Of a stretch of DNA of 12,104 bases, positions 7,317 to 12,104 are shown piece by piece. Positions within the stretch are counted from its first letter, which is position 1. Each line of letters opens with the position of its first letter. This stretch comes from an uncultured Peptococcaceae bacterium (lineage in GTDB: Bacteria; Bacillota; Desulfotomaculia; Desulfotomaculales; Desulfocucumaceae). The DNA lies in contig CATZDY010000079.1 in the NCBI GenBank assembly GCA_958417755.1, positions 1 through 12,104 on the forward strand. Direction: 5' to 3'. The translations under genes and the position numbers were made by a program. The notes under the pieces were generated by a model. It had not been told where the DNA came from and ran no database searches. It worked only from the letters and a program-made list of their open reading frames with translations.

Positions 7317-7613
7317 TTGAATTCAAGTGGTTTAGGAAGTGCTTTACCTATTATTTACATTGTGGCGTTAATTGCTTTGTTCTATTTTATCGCCATTCGA
7401 CCGCAGCAACAACGTCAAAAAAAACACCAGCAAATGTTAAATAATATCAAGGTCAATGATTGGGTGACCACTGCTGGTGGCATGTTGGGGTCAGTGGTAA
7501 AAATCAAGGAAGATACTGTGGTTCTTAGGGTTGCGGATAACGTAAGAATCGAGTTTCTAAAAAATGCCATTGCCCAAATTCGAGAGTCAGCTCCAGAAAA
7601 TGATAATGACTAG
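7317..7613 (+). CDS. yajC: Preprotein translocase subunit YajC (TTG start)
   Basis: YajC is a small membrane protein that binds the SecDF complex at the SecYEG translocon. The 98-residue product has one N-terminal transmembrane helix (about residues 8-26, 'SALPIIYIVALIALFYFIAI'), directly followed by the family signature 'RPQQQRQKKHQQM'. A small cytosolic domain follows with 'VNDWVTTAGGMLGSVVKI' and the end 'FLKNAIAQIRE'. The TTG at 7317 is fixed by GGGAGGT (7304-7310) six bases before it. A short acidic tail (ESAPENDND) closes the protein. It appears to be the last gene of the upstream operon, because hairpins follow its stop and secD begins only 401 bases later. Confidence 0.95.
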   Translation: MNSSGLGSALPIIYIVALIALFYFIAIRPQQQRQKKHQQMLNNIKVNDWVTTAGGMLGSVVKIKEDTVVLRVADNVRIEFLKNAIAQIRESAPENDND

Positions 7614-7640
7614 TATTTCTCTAGTATGAGTGAGAAATAC
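7613..7640 (+). other. Perfect 8-bp stem-loop overlapping the yajC stop region
   Basis: GTATTTCT (7613-7620) and AGAAATAC (7633-7640) are exact inverted copies around a 12-base loop, beginning at the last base of the yajC stop codon. No T-run follows, so it is more likely an mRNA 3' stabilising hairpin than a terminator. Confidence 0.5.
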
Positions 7641-7655
7641 GTATGCACTATCAAT

Positions 7656-7664
7656 TGGTATAAT
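7656..7664 (+). promoter_or_regulatory. Extended -10 element (TGGTATAAT)
   Basis: TGGTATAAT fits the extended -10 consensus exactly, with TATAAT at 7659-7664. The -35 region (around 7636-7641) is poor, which extended -10 promoters tolerate. Transcription would start near 7671, only about ten bases before the terminator-like hairpin at 7680. Confidence 0.4.
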
Positions 7665-7679
7665 TCTAGAGTTTTAACG

Positions 7680-7713
7680 AGAGGGTAGGCGTTTGCTCTA
7701 CTCTCTTTCTTTA
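7680..7713 (+). terminator. Probable intrinsic terminator after yajC (or attenuator for secDF)
   Basis: AGAGGGTAG (7680-7688) pairs with CTACTCTCT (7698-7706) over nine positions, one of them G-U, around a nine-base loop. A T-rich run TTCTTT (7707-7712) follows. The arrangement suits an intrinsic terminator of the long upstream operon. Confidence 0.55.
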
Positions 7714-7826
7714 TGATGGGGGTATTCTTATTTTTATGGATGAAAAGAGGAATCTTGAATACAGCTATTGAACATTTGTTTATTTCATAAAATTCATATT
7801 TTTACTGGATTACATAAAAATAAGGT

Positions 7827-7854
7827 TTTACAGGTCTTATTACATTATTATAAG
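7827..7854 (+). promoter_or_regulatory. Candidate sigma-A promoter for secD-secF
   Basis: TTTACA (7827-7832) and TATAAG (7849-7854) each differ from consensus at one position and are separated by 16 bases. The transcript would start near 7861, giving a leader of about 150 bases before secD. It lies after the terminator-like hairpin, consistent with a separate secDF unit. Confidence 0.45.
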
Positions 7855-8014
7855 ATATGATTTTCACAGTTGGTTGGTTTGATTTGGTTTATATAGTTGG
7901 TGAGTCAAAAATTCTGCCCTTGTTGTAAGCGGTGACCAGCAAATGAATAAAAATGTTTCAGTGAGCAAGGGTTTGTCATCTCATTATTTAATATAGGGGG
8001 GAAGCGTAAAAGCC

Positions 8015-9262
8015 ATGAAATGGAGCAAAATACTAAGCTTGTTGTTGATTTTTGTCTTAGTTGGCGCAGCCACGGTATTTGCCATGGTGCCAATATTTCA
8101 ACACAATGAAACATTGGGTAAATATTTTCCTTTGGTAAAGGATATTAACTTAGGCCTTGATTTACAAGGAGGCGTGCGGGTAGTTTTGCAAGCCCATGAT
8201 ACGGATGAAATCAAAGTTGATGCGGATAAAATGGAACAATTAAAGGCAGTGATTGAGAACCGGGTCAATGCCTTAGGGGTTTCAGAGCCTATTATCCGTA
8301 TCCAAGGAAAAGACCGTTTGATTGTAGAATTAGCTGGGGTGGATGATCCGGAAAAAGCAGTGAATACCATCATCCAAGTAGCGTACCTTGAATTTAAAAC
8401 AGAAGACGGGGAAACAGTGGTTAGTGGGGGAGATTTGAAGGACGCCCGGGAAAGTAAAAATCCCAACAATGGTGAAATTGTGGTGAATTTGGAATTTACC
8501 CAAGAAGGTGCTAAGAAATTCGGCGATGCTACGGCTGCCAATGTGGGGCGTACCATTTCCATTATTTTGGATGGAGATGTTTTGCAAACCCCGGTGGTGC
8601 AAACAGCCATTCCTGACGGGAAGGCCATTATCACAGGGTATTCTTCATTGGAAGAAGCCCATAACATTGCCTTGTTGCTTCGATCCGGTGCTTTGCCAAT
8701 GCAGGTTACTGTGGCCCAAAAGACCTCCGTGGGTCCCACCTTGGGTTCAGATTCCTTAAATCAGTCTCAGAAGGCCGGGTTGGTAGGGATTATTGCTATC
8801 TTGATATTCATGTTGGTGTACTACCGCTTACCTGGGCTTATCGCTGATTTTGCGTTGGTAGTTTATACCTTAATCGTATTGGTTATTTACTTGGCTCTTC
8901 ATGTGACCTTAACTTTGCCTGGAATTGCCGCTTTCCTTTTATCCATGGCCATTGCTGTGGATGCCAATATCATTATTTTTGAGCGACTTAAGGAAGAATT
9001 GCGTACAGGAAAAGGGCTGCGTTCTGCCATTGATGCTGGATTTAAACGGGGCTTTACGGCGGTATTTGATGCCAACCTTACCACCATTATTGTGGCAGTG
9101 GTACTCTATTTCTTGGGAACCGGTATGATCAAAGGATTTGCCATTACTTTAATCATTGGGATTGTAGCCAGCATGTTTACTGCTTTAACCATGACCCGTT
9201 GGTTACTGCATCTGATGGCTTCTACCAATATTACAAAGAATATTAAAATGTTTGGGGCCTAA
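8015..9262 (+). CDS. secD: Protein translocase subunit SecD
   Basis: SecD, with SecF, uses the proton gradient to pull exported proteins out of the SecYEG channel on the outer face of the membrane. The 415-residue size is normal for Bacillota SecD. One N-terminal helix (about 7-26) precedes the extracytoplasmic region, which starts with 'INLGLDLQGGVRVVL' (44-58) and contains the P1-type repeat 'VIENRVNALGVSEPIIRIQG' (79-98). The head region includes 'VNLEFTQEGAKKF'. From about residue 254 there are five further helices. 'AVDANIIIFERLKEE' holds D316, equivalent to E. coli SecD D519, which is needed for proton coupling. The ATG at 8015 has AGGGGGGAAG (7995-8004) about ten bases upstream; an in-frame TAG at 7994-7996 limits upstream extension. 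The stop is 14 bases before secF. Confidence 0.97.
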   Translation: MKWSKILSLLLIFVLVGAATVFAMVPIFQHNETLGKYFPLVKDINLGLDLQGGVRVVLQAHDTDEIKVDADKMEQLKAVIENRVNALGVSEPIIRIQGKDRLIVELAGVDDPEKAVNTIIQVAYLEFKTEDGETVVSGGDLKDARESKNPNNGEIVVNLEFTQEGAKKFGDATAANVGRTISIILDGDVLQTPVVQTAIPDGKAIITGYSSLEEAHNIALLLRSGALPMQVTVAQKTSVGPTLGSDSLNQSQKAGLVGIIAILIFMLVYYRLPGLIADFALVVYTLIVLVIYLALHVTLTLPGIAAFLLSMAIAVDANIIIFERLKEELRTGKGLRSAIDAGFKRGFTAVFDANLTTIIVAVVLYFLGTGMIKGFAITLIIGIVASMFTALTMTRWLLHLMASTNITKNIKMFGA

Positions 9263-9276
9263 GGGGGGAATGAAGA

Positions 9277-10158
9277 ATGTTTCATTTTGTTAAACTGCGC
9301 AAGATATGGTATATCATATCAATTCTTGTCATTCTTCCCGGTTTGATTTCTCTGGTGATGCAAGGGTTGAACCTGGGGATTGACTTTGTTGGTGGTTCCA
9401 CCATGGAAGTGCAATTTGCAAAATCAGTCAATATCCAAGAGGTACGTGATGCCATTCAAACAGTGGATATTGACGGCAATAAAAGCGTACAGCAGGGGGA
9501 AAATAATACATTTATCATCAATACAAAGGTTTTAGAGCAAAATGAGAGCGATGCTTTGCTGGCTGCTTTAAAAGAGAATTTAGGTGAAGTGACCCTTCGA
9601 GAAGCCAATGTTATGGGGCCCCAAATGGGTCGAGAGACGCAATACAAAGCCATTGGGGCTTTGCTCATTGCTGCAGTGTTGATGGTCATTTATATTACCA
9701 TTCGTTTTGAATTCAAACAAGGAATCGCAACGATTATAGCGCTTTTGCATGATGTATTGGTTGTGGTGGGTATTTTCTCCATTTTCCAGATAGAAGTGGA
9801 CTCTACCTTTGTGGCCGCAGTGCTGACCATTGTAGGGTATTCCATCAATGGCAGTATTATTATTTTCGACCGAGTTAGAGAAAATACCAGAATGCGTAAA
9901 AAGGATGACACATTAGGGGATTTGGTCAATAAAAGCATTTGGCAAACCTTGGTGCGTTCTATTAATACTGTTTTAGTGGTCATTTTCGTACTTTTAGCTT
10001 TGTTTATCATAGGTGGTAGCACAACCAAAATCTTTGTTTTGGCTATGCTGATAGGTGTTATTAGCGGTGCGTATTCCTCTACATTCAATGCAGGTCCAGT
10101 ATGGGTGGATTTGAAATCATTGGAAAAAAGAAAACAGCTTCGTTCCGCTAAGGCATAA
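9277..10158 (+). CDS. secF: Protein translocase subunit SecF, with Gly at the usual proton-path Asp
   Basis: SecF pairs with SecD in the RND-like translocation motor. The 293-residue product has an N-terminal helix (about 10-30), the 'LGIDFVGGSTMEV' strand (33-45), a small periplasmic-type domain and five C-terminal helices from about residue 125. 'RFEFKQGIATIIALLHD' and 'VGYSINGSIIIFDRVREN' (186-203) are clear SecF motifs. In E. coli SecF the last motif reads S-L-N-D-S, with D213 implicated in proton transport. Here the residue is G192, codon GGC at 9850-9852, one base from the Asp codon GAC. D198 and R199 of 'FDR' are kept. The ATG at 9277 follows AAGGGGGGA (9261-9269), and the gene is 14 bases after secD. 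A terminator follows. Identification secure; the functional effect of G192 is inference. Confidence 0.97.
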   Translation: MFHFVKLRKIWYIISILVILPGLISLVMQGLNLGIDFVGGSTMEVQFAKSVNIQEVRDAIQTVDIDGNKSVQQGENNTFIINTKVLEQNESDALLAALKENLGEVTLREANVMGPQMGRETQYKAIGALLIAAVLMVIYITIRFEFKQGIATIIALLHDVLVVVGIFSIFQIEVDSTFVAAVLTIVGYSINGSIIIFDRVRENTRMRKKDDTLGDLVNKSIWQTLVRSINTVLVVIFVLLALFIIGGSTTKIFVLAMLIGVISGAYSSTFNAGPVWVDLKSLEKRKQLRSAKA

Positions 10159-10191
10159 AGCAAAATAAGCAAAATATGAATATTAAAATTG

Positions 10192-10227
10192 ACAAAAGCA
10201 GGATCTGATGATTCTGCTTTTGTTTTT
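10192..10227 (+). terminator. Intrinsic terminator after secF
   Basis: ACAAAAGCAGGA (10192-10203) pairs with TTCTGCTTTTGT (10212-10223) over 12 positions with one G-U, around an eight-base loop. TTTTT (10223-10227) follows directly. It lies 33 bases after the secF stop and should end the secDF transcript. Confidence 0.85.
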
Positions 10228-10437
10228 AAGATAATCAAATCTTATACAGCCGTCTAAGATGGATTGGAAGAAAAGCAGGAACATGGCAGGGGTAAAAAAG
10301 TTTTTGTCTAAATAGTAATGAAGAAGTAATATTGTTTGTGTCTTGACAGTCTGTCTCAAAACAGCGATAAAAGGGTTAATCGCAATCAAATCATTGATAG
10401 TGTAGTTTTAGGGATAAAATAAGGGAGGCGAATTTAA
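10228..10437 (+). promoter_or_regulatory. Promoter region of the DUF1847 gene, with palindrome over the -35 box
   Basis: TTGACA (10343-10348) is a consensus -35 box. GATAAA (10366-10371), 17 bases further on, matches the -10 consensus at four of six positions. The 11-base palindrome GACAGTCTGTC (10345-10355) overlaps the -35 box and could be an operator. Transcription would start near 10378. The strong ribosome binding site AGGGAGG (10422-10428) stands nine bases before the TTG at 10438. The bases from 10228 to 10340 hold nothing I can recognise. Confidence 0.5.
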
Positions 10438-11022
10438 TTGAAATGTGCCCATTGCCATCATACGCCGCAACATATTTGTGATAAAGAAGGCTTTGATTGT
10501 ACCGGAGGGACGCTGGATTTACCGGAGTACCAAGAAAAAGAAAATCAAATAATGCATCGAACCAGTATGATTATGTTGCATGAATATGGTAATTCTCTTA
10601 CCAGATTAGAAGAATTGATTGAGTTTTGTAAGCGTTTACAATTTCAGCGTTTGGGTATTGCCTTTTGTGTAGGCTTAAGCCAAGAAGCAGAATCCCTTAG
10701 TAAAGTGTTGGAACAGCAACAATTTAAGGTAGACTCTGTGTGCTGTAAGGTTTGTGGACAAAATAAAAAGGATTTTGAAGTGGAAAATCTCAACCCAGAC
10801 CGTTTTGAAGCCATGTGTAATCCCATTGCCCAAGCAAAGCTTTTAAATAAAACCAAAACAGAATTAAATGTAGCTTTGGGCCTTTGTTTGGGACATGATA
10901 TATTATTCCAGAAGTATTCCGAAGCACCTGTTACTACCTTTGCTGTAAAGGATCGGGTTATGGCTCATAATCCTTTGGGGGTTTTGTATTCTGGCTTTAC
11001 TCGGGCTAAATATGGTTTGTAA
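10438..11022 (+). CDS. DUF1847 family cysteine-rich (putative metal-binding) protein, TTG start
   Basis: I recognise this 194-residue protein as a DUF1847 member, sometimes annotated as a metal-binding protein; no enzymatic role is known to me. It has 11 cysteines. The N terminus is 'MKCAHCHH' (C3, C6), followed by C14 and C21, a pattern suited to a metal site. The middle has 'AFCVGLSQEA' (C77) and 'VCCKVCGQ' (C102, C103, C106). The C-terminal part contains 'CNPIAQAKLLN' (C127), 'GLCLGHD' (C150) and the family's closing signature 'SEAPVTTFAVKDRVMAHNPL' (161-180). There is no signal peptide or membrane helix, so it is probably cytosolic. The TTG at 10438 is fixed by AGGGAGG nine bases upstream; the N-terminal cysteine pair begins two codons later, so a later start would break it. 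It is a single-gene unit, between the secF terminator and a convergent terminator. Confidence 0.85.
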   Translation: MKCAHCHHTPQHICDKEGFDCTGGTLDLPEYQEKENQIMHRTSMIMLHEYGNSLTRLEELIEFCKRLQFQRLGIAFCVGLSQEAESLSKVLEQQQFKVDSVCCKVCGQNKKDFEVENLNPDRFEAMCNPIAQAKLLNKTKTELNVALGLCLGHDILFQKYSEAPVTTFAVKDRVMAHNPLGVLYSGFTRAKYGL

Positions 11023-11035
11023 TGTTATTGCAAAC

Positions 11036-11063
11036 GAATCAAATCGTCATATCCCTTTGATTC
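11036..11063 (+). other. 8-bp perfect stem-loop in the DUF1847 3' region
   Basis: GAATCAAA (11036-11043) and TTTGATTC (11056-11063) are exact inverted copies around a 12-base loop. An A-run, not a T-run, follows on the plus strand, so it does not look like a terminator; it may be a 3' mRNA hairpin. Confidence 0.4.
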
Positions 11064-11083
11064 AAAAAATAGAACAAAATATA

Positions 11084-11130
11084 AAAAGCAGTAGAAAAGA
11101 TTGAGAAAAATTTCTACTGCTTTTGCTTTT
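11084..11130. terminator. Strong bidirectional intrinsic terminator between convergent genes
   Basis: AAAAGCAGTAGAAA (11084-11097) and TTTCTACTGCTTTT (11111-11124) form a perfect 14-bp stem with a 13-base loop. On the plus strand TTTT-G-CTTTT follows. On the minus strand the A-run at the left arm gives a T-run after the stem. It is placed to stop both the DUF1847 gene (plus) and the CitE-like gene (minus). Confidence 0.88.
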
Positions 11131-11159
11131 TCCAATGTTGGGGCTTAAGTAAAAAGATA

Positions 11160-12011
11160 TTAGGTTTCATTTGTATAAGCCAATATGGATTTGGCCCGGT
11201 GCACAATGGGATATTCTATGAGTTTACCGTCTAGCTGGATGACTGCTATACCCAAAGCCTCTGCTTTTGCAAAAGCTTGCACAATTTTGCGGGCATAGGC
11301 GAGCTCTTCTGGCGTTGGAGTAAAAAGTTGTTGTACAGTTTGAATTTGCTTGGGATGTATAATCAGCTTGCCTTGAAACCCCAAATTTTTGGCAATTCGC
11401 GCTTCAGTTTGTAAAAGATTATGGTTTTCTAAATCAGGGAAAACAGTGTCCAAAGGAGGTTCTATGCCAGCAGCATGGGAAGCCAATACCAATTGATTGC
11501 GGGCAAAAAAAAGTCCTTTGCTGTTTTGAGGATAAGGCAGACCTAAACTTTGGGAATAATCAACACCACCAAAAGCCAAACATTTCACCCTGGGTCCTGC
11601 AGCAATGGCTTGGGCTTGCAATATTCCTTTTGCATTTTCAATAAAGGGAATGATTTTATGGTTTCCAACAGGCAGCTCAGATTTTTTTTCTAAAAGTCCT
11701 AACAACCAATCAAACTTTTGCAATTCATCACAGGATTCCGTTTTGGGCAGCATAAATCCTGTGATGGGGAGTTGAATGGTGGCCATCAAATCATCCAGAA
11801 AATATGGGGATGATACAGCATTTAATCTAATAAAAACAGGGAGAGATGGTTTTTGTTGTAACGCTTGACAAATAGTTTGGCGAGCTTGGTCCTTTTGCTC
11901 ATATGCCACAGCGTCTTCTAAATCCAATGCCACAGCGTCCACCTGGGATAAAAGGGCTTTTTTTATTTTGTCTGGTTCATTGCCTGGGGTAAATAGAATA
12001 CTACGAAACAT
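11160..12011 (-). CDS. CitE/HpcH-HpaI family lyase (CoA-ester lyase-like)
   Basis: The 283-residue protein belongs to the CitE-like branch of the HpcH/HpaI TIM-barrel family, whose members cleave or form C-C bonds of acyl-CoA esters such as citryl-, malyl- or citramalyl-CoA using magnesium. Visible motifs in order: 'SILFTPGNEPDKIKKAL' (4-20) at the start, 'DAVALDLEDAV' (25-35), 'VFIRLNA' with R62 for carboxylate binding, 'MLPKTES' (87-93), 'IIPFIENAKGI' with E125 and 'AFGGVDYSQSLG' with D151 as the magnesium ligands, and 'GKLIIHPKQI' (214-223) near the end. The ATG (complement of 12009-12011) has GGAGGT six bases upstream. No citC, citD or citF gene is visible, so a citrate lyase beta subunit is less likely than a stand-alone enzyme, but upstream neighbours are outside the window. 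The substrate cannot be read from the sequence. Confidence 0.9.
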   Translation of the reverse strand: MFRSILFTPGNEPDKIKKALLSQVDAVALDLEDAVAYEQKDQARQTICQALQQKPSLPVFIRLNAVSSPYFLDDLMATIQLPITGFMLPKTESCDELQKFDWLLGLLEKKSELPVGNHKIIPFIENAKGILQAQAIAAGPRVKCLAFGGVDYSQSLGLPYPQNSKGLFFARNQLVLASHAAGIEPPLDTVFPDLENHNLLQTEARIAKNLGFQGKLIIHPKQIQTVQQLFTPTPEELAYARKIVQAFAKAEALGIAVIQLDGKLIEYPIVHRAKSILAYTNET

Positions 12012-12068
12012 GGTGATACCTCCGGAATCGCTTTACAATGATTATATACTTTTAACATATAAAACAAA
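12012..12068 (-). promoter_or_regulatory. Promoter and ribosome binding site of the CitE-like gene
   Basis: Read on the minus strand, GGAGGT (complement of 12018-12023) stands six bases before the ATG. A perfect TATAAT (complement of 12041-12046) lies about 30 bases upstream of the start codon. The -35 region (around 12063-12068) reads TTGTTT, a weak match with a 16-base spacer. Confidence 0.55.
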
Positions 12069-12071
12069 AAG

Positions 12072-12094
12072 AAAAAATCCTTTAAAAATAAAGG
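12072..12094 (-). terminator. Weak minus-strand terminator of a gene beyond the right edge
   Basis: CCTTTA (12079-12084) and TAAAGG (12089-12094) form a 6-bp stem with a four-base loop. Read on the minus strand it is followed by A and then six T residues (complement of 12072-12077), then C and five more T. It probably ends a minus-strand gene lying outside the window. The stem is short and AT-rich, so this is uncertain. Confidence 0.45.
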
Positions 12095-12104
12095 GTTTGA
12101 AGAT

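Larger units (their letters stand above)
7614..8014. other. 401-base non-coding gap between yajC and secD
   Basis: No convincing gene is present. The stretch is clearly more AT-rich than its surroundings. It contains a hairpin at the yajC stop, an exact extended -10 element, a terminator-like hairpin, a plausible sigma-A promoter and short start-to-stop frames: 25 codons from 7713, 23 codons from 7857 and 17 codons from 7943. None of the three has a good ribosome binding site. I saw no cysteine-rich peptide frame or transmembrane gene, such as many Clostridia carry between these two genes. Confidence 0.7.

Noticed and set aside
7671..7713. Small RNA between the extended -10 element and the hairpin
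   Set aside because: The transcript would be only about 43 bases, almost all terminator hairpin, so there is no room for an independent RNA body.
7713..7790. 25-codon frame starting at the end of the terminator T-run
   Set aside because: No ribosome binding site (the upstream bases are pyrimidine-rich), no cysteines, and it begins inside the terminator tail.
7868..7902. G-quadruplex-like run of GG doublets
   Set aside because: Only two-G tracts with long, uneven loops; too weak to call.
7857..7928. 23-codon frame in the secD leader
   Set aside because: No ribosome binding site; overlaps the candidate promoter start region; no recognisable motif.
8098..8739. Long open frame of 213 codons on the minus strand across secD
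   Set aside because: It lies wholly antisense to a certain secD gene, has no family resemblance, and its serine/threonine/proline-rich composition is what a mirrored coding frame gives.
10183..10389. 68-codon minus-strand frame in the secF-DUF1847 spacer
   Set aside because: It overlaps the secF terminator and the DUF1847 promoter, and the composition is that of AT-rich non-coding DNA. No binding site or family motif.
10394..10420. Second promoter ahead of the DUF1847 gene (TTGATA, TAAAAT)
   Set aside because: The spacer is only 15 bases and the start would fall inside the ribosome binding site, leaving no leader. The upstream TTGACA is the better candidate.

Overview
The window is a moderately AT-rich stretch of a Bacillota (Firmicutes) chromosome, most likely from Clostridia, Negativicutes or a related spore-forming lineage. 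I base this on the gene order (BofC-like, ruvC-ruvA-ruvB, queH, DUF2905, spoIID-like, queA, tgt, yajC, secD, secF), the strong GGAGG-type ribosome binding sites, the frequent TTG starts, and the BofC and SpoIID family proteins. The genus cannot be settled from the sequence.

Positions 1-7613 hold ten tightly spaced plus-strand genes that look like one long operon. The first is the 3' part of a BofC C-terminal-domain gene cut by the window edge. The Holliday-junction genes ruvC, ruvA and ruvB follow, with ruvC and ruvA overlapping. Next come queH, a small DUF2905 membrane protein gene, a SpoIID/LytB-family cell-wall gene, queA and tgt, then yajC. QueH, QueA and Tgt are three steps of the tRNA queuosine pathway: base exchange by Tgt, epoxyqueuosine formation by QueA and reduction to queuosine by QueH.

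Positions 7614-8014 are a 401-base stretch with no convincing gene. It carries a hairpin at the yajC stop, an extended -10 element, a terminator-like hairpin and a plausible sigma-A promoter, so secD-secF (8015-10158) probably form a separate unit. SecD and SecF are the proton-driven partners of the SecYEG translocon, and YajC associates with them. The SecF copy has Gly where the well-known E. coli Asp213 lies.

A clear terminator follows secF. After a 279-base spacer with a consensus -35 box overlapped by a small palindrome, a cysteine-rich DUF1847 protein gene is read on the plus strand. It converges, across a strong bidirectional terminator, with a minus-strand CitE/HpcH-type lyase gene that has its own promoter at the right edge. 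A weak minus-strand terminator at the extreme right probably closes a gene outside the window.

I found no mobile element, CRISPR array, tRNA, rRNA or defence system. Most of the window is conserved housekeeping DNA. The points of interest are the SecF substitution, the yajC-secD gap and the DUF1847 promoter region.
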